Source: Xestospongia muta
Lineage: Eukaryota > Porifera > Demospongiae > Haplosclerida > Petrosiidae
Assembly (NCBI GenBank): GCA_963693285.1
Contig: OY848930.1
Location: 1,240,001 to 1,304,000, forward strand
Direction of reading: 5' to 3'
DNA length: 64,000 bases
Shown here: positions 1 to 11,712 of the stretch, piece after piece
Layout: the number at the start of each line of letters is the position of its first letter
Position numbering within the stretch: the stretch's first letter is position 1
Program-made: the position numbers and the translations under genes
Notes under the pieces: model-generated
What the model was told of the DNA's origin: nothing
What the model saw: the letters and a program-made list of their open reading frames with translations, nothing else
The model's database searches: none

Positions 1-2358
1 TTCTCCTTGAATGAATATAACACGTCTCACTTGGTCTTTATCAACTCTGTAGTCAATGCTAATAAAACAAAGGATTGCAAGTAAATATTATAATATTCTT
101 CTAAAAATGTTTGAACACTTTAGCCAGCAGGCAAATTAACAATATCGATTGTCAGAATAAAAAAGTATAGTTATAACTGCCAGCTGTGATATGGCAACAA
201 GGTCCTTAAAACATCATGGACTTAGCCAGAAACATGACTTCAATTTCTGTGTTTCAAAAATACTTCATTGGAAAAGAAGTATGTTAATAACTTTTTTAAA
301 ATGATAATGTCCATTTTATTTCATAGCAGCATTTTGAAAGGGTTAAAATTAAGCATACACACACATCTACTGCAAAATCCTGAAATTTATTTTGTATAAC
401 AAAAGTTACTAGTTACTAAAGTGCTATGATAACAAATGGAATTGATTGCTATTTAAATAAAGTAAGTGTTTAAATGATAGCACATGCACCAAAACAATCT
501 TTGGGTCATCTGACATACTTCACAATTCAGGTCAGAAAAAGAAGTAAAAGAGGAGGCAGGAGAAAAGAGAGGTAGAGTAAGAGAGGAAAAACTCACATGT
601 TCTGTAGTGCAATACTGAGTTCTTGTTTATGACAGTCAAAATAAGCGATTCTGAGAGATGTCACAACCTCAGTTTTCCGACTAAATAAAAGAAAATGTTT
701 GTAACAAGAGAGAGTAAGTGTGATGTACATGTAAATTCAAATGGTGTGTCCATGCAATATATATCTATTATTTGCTACTATATACTTCAGAAGCTCAAAG
801 GTTAACACCTCCTAAATGTTAAACTTTAAGCAACAAAGTATATATTCTGCCACTGACGTTGGAACTATAGATTTGGGCCAAGTCAAAAATTAGGAATGTC
901 CCACTGGGTTTTCGTAACCACTGCTTGGACCAACTGAGTCCTTATTGAAGCAAGATTCATGTATCATAAACAAAACACATTGTGTGATCAGTAATAATTA
1001 GTACAATGACTGTTTGTATTTCTGTATTATATAAAGTTTATTATTCTGAACTCTGGTCACACACTATCTTATCTCTTTATCTAATGCTTTATAAGCTGAA
1101 GACATTTTAAAATAGGTCAGTCCAGTCAGTTTGGAATCTCTCTACTCTCTCTGTCTCCACATAAACACTCGAAGGACCACTATTGCTCTTGTTCTATCTC
1201 TGTCTTCCTCTCTCAAGTCACTTACCCACTAACAAAGAGTCTATCTTGGTCTGCTGGTACATGAACGACAAAGAAGTTATCAGGTAACAAACTGGCACTA
1301 ATGTGACTAATATCAGATAGTGCAACATGATGTTGTAACTTTGCTGAACCAGGCTCCAACAAATATAAGCCACCATCTTGAAAAATAAAGACAAGGTCAG
1401 TTTACACTGTGTGTGTCAAATGTTACATTCCATTAAATAATGGAATGATAAGTGTAAGGTGAAGAAATACAATAACATACCATAACAGGTTCAGTCAGAG
1501 AGATGAAGAATATAGTACTGTATTGTGTTGAACAAGGATGGTTTAGCTTGTTACTGATGTTATAATACAATAATAATTTATTGAGAAAATATATATATAT
1601 AGTAATAAAATAGTTATTATATTCTAATTATGATATTGTTTTTATCATTTTCTTGTATTATAACATCAGTAACAAGCTGAGGCGGTCTCGCTTAGCAAAT
1701 ACAGTTGTATATTCTTCATCTCTCTCACTGAGCTTGCTATGATACATATCACTATTGTAATTCTTCAACTTAAAGTAATCATTAATTTTCATCAAATGGA
1801 ATGCTGACAAAGCAATTTCGTTAACGAGGAACAAATAATTGTACTTATGATAATATTTTTAACCCTCAACACCTAGCACATGGACAATGATAATAGTACT
1901 TAAGTGTCTGTCTTTGCTGACTAAGCACTTTAAACATATAGCTCAAAATGGCTTGTCATGAAATATTGTCTAATAATAACAGTACTGCTGTCAAGGGTTC
2001 TGAACTTTGTGAAAGTGATCTGATTATTATAACGTACCAGTAATTAACATCCATAGTTCTTTGCTCCGCCCCTTTCGATTAATTTTAACAACTACATCAG
2101 AAAACATAACCATGTGTTCACCTGTAAGTTACAAAGTCAGTTAAATGACGTGATTATTTATCACTGACCGTGTTTGGCCATCATAATACTAATTTTGGGG
2201 TTATCACTCAACTCCAAACGATCTGAAACAAATCGTTTCAAGTCGCTAGAACGCCGACGTAACTTGGTGGCCCATCTCTGTTGATGAAGTGCGTTTAGAA
2301 CCCGCTGTTCCTCTTGATGTTGGATACTATCCGTGCCATCTTCATCGAAGAGCTCCAT
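1..2358 (-). CDS. Myosin-I TH1-like tail-domain protein, partial (first four exons)
   Basis: Four exons join in frame on the minus strand: 2169-2358, 1226-1376, 597-680 and 1-58. The last runs off the window, leaving at least 161 residues. The ATG at 2358 has an in-frame TGA three codons upstream, so this is a real N-terminus and not the tail of a long myosin transcript. After a basic stretch (residues about 25-45) the translation contains DGGLYLLEPG, then LSDISHISASLLPDNFFVVH, then TEVVTSL. This matches the beta-rich TH1 domain of class I myosins, which binds acidic phospholipids. No motor or IQ segment precedes it. Inference: a membrane-binding TH1-only protein, or an alternative short transcript whose remaining exons lie to the left. 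Intron 1 (about 790 bp) holds a foldback repeat. Confidence 0.6.
1452..1778. repeat. Foldback (MITE-like) inverted repeat in intron 1 of the TH1-like gene
   Basis: The left arm contains AGAGAGATGAAGAATATA and later GCTTGTTACTGATGTTATAA. The right arm carries the reverse complements of both in mirrored order. The arms are roughly 130 bp and imperfect, separated by an AT-rich centre. No coding content is seen. It is probably a non-autonomous DNA transposon remnant; no clear target duplication was identified. Confidence 0.7.
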
Positions 2359-2689
2359 TATTCTTCACTGAGCATGCGCACATTTCAATCCCACGTGTCG
2401 TCTAAACATTTATTTATACTCTTAATAGGAAACAAATACTATATAAGCTAGACCCAATACTCCAATGCAGTGCATATAAGCAATCTCTCATTGGCTATAA
2501 CTGAAACAGCTCATAGTATTAGTTGAAAAAATATAATGCGTTATACTATATATAATTATCTATATATATTATTATAGGTTCAACATTAGGAAAATATTAA
2601 TGTGGACACATGATGTGACAATTTAGAAAATAATTGAACTGTTTAAAGTATTGAGGATCAAGTAATTCTAAATTGATAAAGTTTATGAC
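2359..2689. other. Intergenic, AT-rich; putative promoter side of the TH1-like gene
   Basis: No open frame of interest. The segment next to 2358 would hold the promoter and 5' UTR of the minus-strand TH1-like gene. No recognisable TATA or initiator element stands out from the AT-rich background. Confidence 0.3.
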
Positions 2690-4037
2690 TTGAGAAGGTG
2701 TACGTAGTTACTAAAATTGTTGATATTGCTGACATTGTATACAGTGCTTGACTACACGCAGCATATATATTAGTTGCAATACAATAAAGAATTTTTCATA
2801 GTGTCCAATGGAACTTGAATAAACGTTATAGGCACCATTGGGCACTGTAGAAACCACCTCTGTGGTGACCAATGGTGCTTGAAGAAATACCATTGGGCAC
2901 CATATAAACCATTTCTATGGTGCCCAATGGTGCTTGAAGAAACACCATTGGGCACCATATAAATCATTCTATGGTGCCTGAGGAAACACCATTGGGTACC
3001 ACATAAACCATTTCTATGATGTCTAATGGTGACTGAAGAAACACTATTGTTCACCATGCATACAAATCATTTCTATGGTGCCCAAAGATACCTCAACAAA
3101 GACCATTGGGTACCATATAAATCATTTCTATGGTGCCCAGTGGTACTTGAACAAACACTATTGGGCACCATATAAATCATTTCTATGGTGCCTAATGGTG
3201 CTTGAAGAAACATCATTGGGCACCATATAAATCATTTCTATGATGTCCTATTGTGCCTGAGGTAACACCATTGGGTACCATATAAATCATTTTAATAGTG
3301 CCCAGGGGTGCTTGAACAAATGACATTGGGCAGCAGATAAATCATATCTATTGTGCCCTATGGTGCCTGAGGAAACACCATTGGGTACCACATAACCATT
3401 TCTGTGCTGTTCAATGGTGCTTAAACAAATGCCATTGAGTACCATTAAAATGATTTATATGGTGCCCAATAGCATTTCTTCAAGCACCATTGGGCACCAT
3501 AGAAATGATTTATATGGTACCCAATGGTCTTTTGTTGAGGTACTGTTGGGCACCATAGAAATGATTTATATGCATGGTGCCCAAAAGTGTTTCCTCAGTC
3601 ACCAATAGGCACCATAGAAATGATTTATATGGTGCCATATGGCATTTGTTCAAGCACCATTGGACACCATAGAAATTGTTTATGTGGTACCCAATGGTGT
3701 TTCTTCAAGCACCATAGGGCACCATAGAAATGGTTTATATGGTACCCAATGGTGTTTGTTGAGGTACTGTTGGGCACCATAGAAATGATTTTTATGGTGC
3801 CCAATGGTGTTTCTTGAAGCACCATTGGGCACTATAGAAATGGTTTATATGGTGCCAATGGTGTTTCTTTAAGTGGTTTCTACAATTCCCAATAGTGTCT
3901 ATAATGTTTATTTAGGTACCATTGGGCAAAATAAAAATTCTTTATTGTATTGGAGCTAATATGCTGTAGTCAAGCACTGTATACAATGTCAGCAATATCA
4001 ACAATTTTACCAACTACGTATACACATTCTCACATCA
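2690..4037. repeat. Palindromic 55-bp satellite arranged as a large foldback
   Basis: Tandem degenerate copies of a roughly 55-bp unit are built from the complementary halves ATGGTGCCCAATGGTG and CACCATTGGGCACCAT. The block is itself a foldback. The unique flank at 2700-2800, with TTGATATTGCTGACATTG, recurs reverse-complemented at 3940-4035. Copies left of about 3440 run in one orientation and copies to the right in the other. Open frames here are by-products of the repeat; 55 is not a multiple of 3, so no peptide repeat is conserved. Confidence 0.85.
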
Positions 4038-4117
4038 TAAACTAATATTACCATCCATTAAACATTTACCTCATTTTATAGAAAATTTTTATTTACTTGT
4101 GCACATATATATAATAG

Positions 4118-5135
4118 AAATACCATTGGTCCCCATATAAATCATTTCTATGGTGCCCTATGGTGCCTAAGAAAACATCATTGGGCACTATACAAACTGT
4201 TTCTATGGTGCCCAATAGTGGTTGAACAAACGCCATTGGGCACCATATAAACCTTTTTTATGGTGCCCAATGCTGCTTGAACAAATGCCATAGAGAACCA
4301 TATAAACCATTGCTATGCTGCCCAATGGTGCTTGAAGAAACACCATTGGGCACCATATAAATCATTTCTATGGTGCCCAATGATGCCTCAACAAACACCA
4401 TTGGGCACCATATAAATCATTTCCATGGTGCCCTATGGTGCCTAACGAAACATCATTGGGCACCATACAAACCGTTTCTATGGTGCCCAATAGTGGTTGA
4501 ACAAACGCCATTGGGCACCATATAAACCTTTTTTATGGTGCCCAATGCTGCTTGAACAAATGCCATAGAGAACCATATAAACCATTTCTAGCTGCCCAAT
4601 GGTGCTTGAAGAAACACCATTGGGCACCATATAAATCATTTCTATGGTGCCCAATGATGCCTCAACAAACACCATTGGGCACCATATAAATCATTTCTAT
4701 GGTGCCCAATGATGCCTCAACAAACACCATTGGGCACCATATAAATCATTTCTATGGTGTCCAATGGTACTTGAACAAACACCATTGGGCACCATATAAA
4801 TCATTTCTATGGTGCCCAATGGTGCTTGAAGAAACATCATTGGGCACCATAATAAATCGTTTCTGTAGTGCCTAATGATGCCTCAACAAACACCATTGGC
4901 CACCATATAAACAATTTCTATGGTGGGTAATGGTGCTTGAACAAATGCCATTGGGCACCATAAAAAACATTTCTATTGTGCCCTATGGTGCTTGAACAAA
5001 CGCCATTTGGCACCATATAAACCATTTCTATGGTGCCTTACAGTGCCTGAGGAAACACCATTGGGCACCATATAAACTATTTCTATATGGTGCCCAATGG
5101 TGCTTGAACAAAAGCCATTGGGCACCATATAGCAT
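4118..5135. repeat. 55-bp palindromic satellite with a 275-bp higher-order repeat
   Basis: A second array of the same unit, in direct orientation. Adjacent copies near 4620-4800 are almost identical at 55-bp spacing. A diagnostic variant, CAATAGTGGTTGAACAAACG, occurs at 4213 and again at 4488, 275 bp apart, or five units. The intervening unit variants also repeat in the same order. This is a higher-order repeat like those of true satellites, made by unequal exchange of five-unit blocks. Nothing in it looks coding. Confidence 0.85.
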
Positions 5136-5318
5136 CATTCCTTACAGTTGTTTGAAGTGTGATGTGTATCCATATTAATGTTGATGCTTATTATTAAATA
5201 CAGTCCTGTGTTATGAGCTATGAAAGTGCATTCAATAAATTAGTAATTGCCATACATATTTTCAACTGTATATGTATCTAGTGAAATAACCTCATGTGTT
5301 ATAATGTATTAAATACAG

Positions 5319-5422
5319 CTTGTGAGTGCTGTGGATTGCCAGTGGATAATGACTTATCACCTACATTCTATCATTTTTGTGATGCATGCCTTATAATGCA
5401 CCAATGTATAGGAGGAGAATGA
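5319..5422 (+). CDS. Possible orphan terminal exon encoding a Cys-rich peptide tail
   Basis: A plausible acceptor (TTAAATACAG) at 5318 opens a frame that, entered with one base from an upstream exon, gives about 33 residues with six Cys before TGA at 5420-5422. The order begins CECCGLPVDND, then CDAC and HQCIGGE. No upstream exon with a start or signal peptide was found; the satellite occupies the preceding 2.4 kb. It could be the last exon of a secreted Cys-rich peptide gene whose other exons lie beyond the satellite, or chance. Low confidence. Confidence 0.2.
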
Positions 5423-6029
5423 CAATAAATTATATGCCATTTCTCAGACCCATATAGTTAATTTGAAGCAATTTCATTGCCTTGTTTTATTGGGCCATTT
5501 AAAAATTTGAACCACAGCTCTCTTCAAAAATTGAAAATTTAGCCTATGACATCAAATGACTTGAATTTTTGAAGGTAGAGTTATAGATCCTTGTTAAATA
5601 ACTTTAATAATGCTCTCTTCTTATAAGGATTTATTGTAGACTGAAATACACTGAATTCCTGGTTGTTTCAAGTAGTTATTTGAATACATAACATGTGGCA
5701 AGAACTTCACACATCTGATAACAAAGACAACTTTTCAAATACATGTACTGCAGTGTAACAATCCTTGTACTAAAATCACAATAGTTAATGACAAAATGGA
5801 AGTTTTACAATAGCTTGCGCTAGCCCAAAGAAAATTTGCTGTTATTGGTAGAGTTATATATAATTATAAATTGTGTTATGTTTCTAGGTTTGTATATGTA
5901 GATAGGAATACAGTTATAGATACTGATTTTTTTAAAACAAAATACATGATAAACAAAGCAACAATATATCATGCAAAGATTGTTTTTATATAGGTACTGT
6001 AGTTTTCATTGTTTAATGCAATATATTCA
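5423..6029. other. Intergenic, no gene recognised
   Basis: AT-rich sequence without a credible open frame, RNA gene or repeat. Confidence 0.3.
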
Positions 6030-6471
6030 TCACCTGGAATAAAGCTGAGCTTGACAATCATTAATGCATCGACCACATGCTGAAAAGTAAGAAGATATGA
6101 TTATATGTTTTACAATGACTATGTGTAAAAAGTATACTGTAATTACTGAGTGAAGTAGATCATGTATATGATACCTAAAGCAACAATACAGTATCTACTA
6201 CATGTATATGATCAGTACAATTTAGTATATTTAGGAGTACTACATTCAGATAGAAAATATTTCATGAAAATCAACATACCACCAGCGGGGCTTCCTGCGC
6301 GACAAGCACTACTGTCATAGCACATACGATAACACTAAAATAAAAGAAACAAGTTTTTGATAAATAACAAATAAATAACGTGTGACATACTGGGTCTGCA
6401 TCAACACTCCATGTCACAAAGGTGAGGTATATGGCTAACACAATGTAAAGAAGCTGCAATGAATACTTCAT
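6030..6471 (-). CDS. Small secreted cysteine-rich peptide, three exons
   Basis: Exons 6391-6471, 6280-6334 and 6030-6079 (minus strand) join in frame through GT-AG introns of 56 and 200 bp, giving 61 residues and a TGA. Residues 1-27 form a typical signal peptide: MKYSLQ, a hydrophobic run, then a cut near SVDA-DP. The mature part, about 35 residues, has six Cys: CYRMC, then SSAC, then ACGRC, then NDC. This is enough for three disulphides. The ATG context is favourable (AACAAAAATGA). I do not recognise the family. The Cys spacing suggests a disulphide-knotted extracellular peptide, possibly defensive or signalling, but no function is assigned. The gene is missed by ORF scans because no exon exceeds 27 codons. 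Confidence 0.5.
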
Positions 6472-6516
6472 TTTTGTTATTGAACACACCACTCAGAGAT
6501 CAATTCAGTAGATATG

Positions 6517-6717
6517 CCAATCACGTAGATTTAAAATCATCAGCTGCAGTACCTTTATAGTCAATGCACAGGTATGTTCAGTGATATATCCTCCATTATA
6601 TAAATAACATTGACACTTATATATTGTCTTGGCCCTGTCTGTTGCCATGCAGACGTGTTTACAAGAGTTCGTTATAGGAAATACAGTGTCATTTAAGGAA
6701 AGCATATGAGACAACAA
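6517..6717 (-). other. Possible EGF-like exon or decayed remnant
   Basis: The minus-strand frame entered after a putative acceptor near 6721 has Cys in an EGF-like order: PCLLS, NSCKHVC, YKCQC, NGGY and EHTC. It resembles the EGF modules that follow YWTD propellers in LDL-receptor relatives. It ends in a stop after about 20 non-cysteine residues. No neighbouring propeller or start exon was found, so it may be an isolated or dead exon. Confidence 0.2.
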
Positions 6718-6719
6718 AC

Positions 6720-7297
6720 AAGGCTACAAGGATATATGTATTAATGATATTAAGGAGGTCAATGTATATGGCAAAACACATAATCAGCAGATAGCATGAA
6801 TGGCAAACCAACTATATGATCAATCATGATCCACTACATTATATATGCATATGGTTATCCATTGAGAACATATATATAACTACAGAGACAAACTACAGGA
6901 GAGCATTTTATATTGCACAGTTACATTTGTATTATATATATAGGACAGTCAGTACATGTAGAATTTACTAATTGCTGGCCTTAAGAACACCAATCAGCAA
7001 AATGTCAGGCTTGGGGCACTGGGAATTTGTCCCTGACGTTCGACGGTCCTATAGCACGCCAAGTGGTAATATTACGACGTGTCACCTGTTACGGATAATA
7101 TTACGACGTACTCAGCTGATTACGCCGTAATATTATTGCGGATGATTTTGTTGCACTTGGCGTGTCATACAGTGCTGTTTATCATATTGGAATTATTATT
7201 AAATAGATTCACAACTTGCTTAATTACTTCATATTGTTAATATTAGGAATTATATAAATATATAACTTAAAAGGACCACGTGGTGTGTCGAGTAAAA
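6720..7297. other. Intergenic; 5' flank of the zinc-finger gene with a small inverted repeat
   Basis: No gene seen. It contains the MITE-like repeat at 7053-7168 and, just upstream of the zinc-finger start, GGACCACGTGG. The same word precedes the decayed zinc-finger copy near 8931, so the duplication included the proximal 5' flank. Confidence 0.4.
7053..7168. repeat. Short MITE-like inverted repeat
   Basis: The ends are CACGCCAAGTG (left) and CACTTGGCGTG (right), exact reverse complements. Internal TAATATTACGACGT and TACGCCGTAATATTA words extend the dyad. The element is about 116 bp and probably a non-autonomous transposon remnant. Confidence 0.6.
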
Positions 7298-8392
7298 ATG
7301 TCTACTGTCTGCTGTCTTGTAAGTGGTTGCCAACATACATTTGCTAACCAAACTCTTCTCACTGATCATCTACTAAACACTCACTGTACTATAGTACAAG
7401 ATATACTTCGTTGTCCTTTCTCTGACTGTTATGTGATCTGTTATGACTCTAGTATCATGTCCTACCATTTACGTACCTGTCATACTCATGATAAACCATA
7501 CCACTGCTTTGTAGAGTGTCAGTGTAGCTTTCGTCTTGAAGCTAATCTTAAGACTCATCAGAGAGTTCGGCATAATATCCAAGAAATGAAGACGATATCA
7601 GGTTGTTGTACTAGTGTACAGCAATATAATAATGAACAGTTGTCTGGTAAACAAGTAGTCACTCAATCAAAAAAGTTATCACCAAATAAATCAAAAAGGA
7701 AAATAAGGAGAATTCATACCTGTAAAGATTGTGGTAAACAATTTGGTCTCCGTGCTCATTTAATTCAACATATTCGAATACATACAGGAGAAAAACCATA
7801 TAAATGTAATGATTGTGGGAAACAATTCAGTCAATGTTCTTCTTTAATTCGACACACACGGATACATACAGGAGAGAAACCATATAAATGTGAAAACTGT
7901 ATGAAAACATTTCGTAATCACTCTGGTCTGGTACTTCACACATGGACACACATTGAAGAGAAGCCTCACAAGTGTAATGAGTGTGGTAAATGTTTTGCTG
8001 TGAAGGGAAATCTTACTCAACACATGCAAATACACACAGGAGAAAAACCATTCCAGTGTAAAGTCTGTAGTAAAAGATTTTATAATGTGCGAAAATTAAC
8101 TGAGCATCTGCGAGTGCATACTGGAGATAAACCTTACAAGTGTCAGGAGTGTGGACGGCATTTTAGTATGAAAGGTAATCTGAATAAACACATGCGAATA
8201 CATACTGGAGAAATGAATTTTATATGTGAAGAGTGTGGAAAGAAGTTTCGTTTCAAATGTAGTCTTACTCGTCATCTTCGAATACATACTGGTGAGAAAC
8301 CTTACAAGTGTAACATGTGTGGGACCCAGTTTCGTCAACAATCTAGTTTAACAAATCACATGAATTCAAAGCAGAACTGTTCTTTCAATTAA
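7298..8392 (+). CDS. C2H2 zinc-finger protein (11 fingers), single exon
   Basis: Open frame of 364 residues from the ATG at 7298. The frame is open a little further upstream but without an ATG, and the paralogue near 31126 starts at the matching Met. Three divergent N-terminal fingers have unusual CX4C or CX3C knuckles (CLVSGC, CPFSDC, CFVEC), each with H-X4-H. A linker of about 45 residues follows, then eight classical fingers joined by HTGEKPYKC-type linkers (residues about 140-355). The last finger lacks a normal second His and ends QNCSFN. The tandem TGEKP array predicts sequence-specific DNA binding in the nucleus; the target is unknown. Two decayed copies lie in this window (8954-10060 and 30263-31126), so this is the intact member of a local family. 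Confidence 0.9.
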   Translation: MSTVCCLVSGCQHTFANQTLLTDHLLNTHCTIVQDILRCPFSDCYVICYDSSIMSYHLRTCHTHDKPYHCFVECQCSFRLEANLKTHQRVRHNIQEMKTISGCCTSVQQYNNEQLSGKQVVTQSKKLSPNKSKRKIRRIHTCKDCGKQFGLRAHLIQHIRIHTGEKPYKCNDCGKQFSQCSSLIRHTRIHTGEKPYKCENCMKTFRNHSGLVLHTWTHIEEKPHKCNECGKCFAVKGNLTQHMQIHTGEKPFQCKVCSKRFYNVRKLTEHLRVHTGDKPYKCQECGRHFSMKGNLNKHMRIHTGEMNFICEECGKKFRFKCSLTRHLRIHTGEKPYKCNMCGTQFRQQSSLTNHMNSKQNCSFN

Positions 8393-8720
8393 GACTACCA
8401 GTATCATTATTGCATTTATTTTCTTTGCTGGAATTGTTGTACTAAACTATTAAATTTATATCCACAGGACCTCAGTGTCCATGTATCTATATATTAAATT
8501 GAATTTATGACTTTGGACCCTATGTATAACACAATAATTATAAACTTGAGAGCTAATTAGGCTATCCATAATGCTTCTATTGGTATTGCTGGATTTACTT
8601 ATGTCTTTGAACAATTATAGTATTCTTACAAATTGCTATAACTCTGTATAGTATCTACTTTAACAGTAGGCTCTATTGGAAGGCCGCATTTATAATGAGA
8701 GAACAAAGCTTTGATTATAT

Positions 8721-8779
<59 letters not shown>

Positions 8780-8953
8780 TGAAACCACACCCACACGATT
8801 ATTACTAATTAAAAATAATTATCGTAGTCACTGGTTTACGGCGTATTCATGCATAAATATAACGCATCCGGAAAGTACTATTTCCGTTGTGACTCGCTTC
8901 CGTCATCTCACTATGGTACTCCAGGACCACGTGGTTGTAAATGGTATAAATAA
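8393..8953. repeat. Intergenic with an (AT)n tract
   Basis: 3' flank of the zinc-finger gene. Positions 8713-8776 are nearly pure AT dinucleotide repeat. The end (about 8931 onward) is duplicated zinc-finger 5' flank. No other gene seen. Confidence 0.6.
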
Positions 8954-10060
<1,107 letters not shown>

Positions 10061-10518
10061 TTGATGTGGATGGAACATCTCAAGTCTTAATTAAGTATGG
10101 GTCCCTATATTCGTCATTATCTTAGTTCCATTATTGGTTATTAATTTATGAACTATAAGCCATTACAGTGAAATTGTGACATTTACGACCAGTTTACTTA
10201 TCGTTAAAGGATTGTACGACAGTATGAACTACAAAAGTATTAATTATCACTAGAAATTTAATAAATTTACTTTAATAGAACGTTACTGAGTATTATTATA
10301 TTTTCCTTTATACAGTGATCAATTCCTTTATCAACTTACATTTAGTTTAAAAAGTTGTTAACGTAAGGATCATTAAAACTAATTAATCATTTGAATTTGT
10401 TACTAGTTACAAGAGTTGATTGTTTTAATAATAGATAGTAACTAATAAAGATAATGTTCCATTTTGGTGTAGTCATGGACTTTTTATAAAAAATTAAAAA
10501 TTACTTGCTAATAATGTT
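10061..10518. other. Intergenic; 3' side of the Rab gene
   Basis: AT-rich, no gene seen. It separates the zinc-finger pseudogene (plus) from the Rab gene (minus), whose stop is at 10519. Confidence 0.3.
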
Positions 10519-11669
10519 TTAACAAGAGCACTTTTTCTCAGACTCTGGTGTTTTTTTATTTAGTTGTAAAGTTCCAATTTTTAATTCTCCTCCCAATTTA
10601 TCTACTGGAATTTGTTCAGCTAAATAAAATAATAATCATTAATATAATCAGTTTATTAACAGTTTATTTTTATAGTACAGTCTTAAGTTTATTTCTATGA
10701 TTCGATGTTAAAGCATCTTTATACAGGAATATCGTAACAATTCTATATTTTGCACATGTACTTTCTTCTTGTTATGATCTTCTAATTTATTACATAACTT
10801 CTAACACACATCATAGTAATAGTTGTACATACCACAACTTGTTATTGAAAATAAAAAACACAACTTGTTACACTAAGATTTTAAACAATCTGTCGTGTTT
10901 ACTTAGTTGCTACAGAACCATCAGTTTATAATGTAACCATTTTACCAAAAGCCTTTTGATGTAAATACTACATACAATACATACCACATAGGCACATACC
11001 ATCATACAATATAGTACACTGCCTTGTAATGTCATTATAAACTAATTTTCTTACTTACCTATTGATTTGAATAAATCTGATACATTAGTATCATCTTTTG
11101 CACTACATTCTACAAATAATGCATTGACACTTTTTGCATACTCCACCCCTTTCTCTGTGCTCACCTAAAATAAAGATCTTATTTAATTAGAGATCTTATT
11201 TTTAATATATCAACTCTTTTAGCTGATTGTTCTACACGAATTCCTTCACTTGCTCATCTATCAATCCCCTCCTCTCTTTCTCTCTTTTCATCATCCATAC
11301 CTGTCTTAGTTGTTCTATATCTACTTTATTACCAGCAATAGCTAGCACTAAGTTAGGAGGACCTAACTGTCTTAACTCCTGTATCCAACTTTGCATCTCT
11401 GTAAAACTTTTCTATAAAAGAAAAAGAGAGAATAATATGTACATATAGCAATATTTTATTAACTTTTTTTTTACCTACCTACCATATGTTCATTCTGCTA
11501 TCCATTCACTCATCCATCCGTCTTACCAGTGAGTTACAAAGTTAGCTATGTAATTCTGCTATCCATTCACTCATTTATCCATCTTACCAATGACTTACTA
11601 AGTTAGTTATATCATATACAACAACAGCTGCTGCTGACCCTCTGTAGTACATTGGTGCAAGACCACGAT

Positions 11670-11712
<43 letters not shown>

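Noticed and set aside
2711..4675. Several 60-95 codon open frames with recurring VPNGVSSSTIGHH-like peptides
   Set aside because: They are translations of the 55-bp satellite. The period is not a multiple of three, frames occur on both strands, and starts are arbitrary.
4118..5135. Regularly spaced palindromic repeats resembling a CRISPR array
   Set aside because: There are no unique spacers; the whole 55-bp unit repeats. Surrounding genes are eukaryotic with introns, and no cas gene is present.
7280..7297. Extended N-terminus MVCRVK of the zinc-finger protein
   Set aside because: The first codon is GTG. The paralogue at 31126 starts at the position matching ATG 7298.
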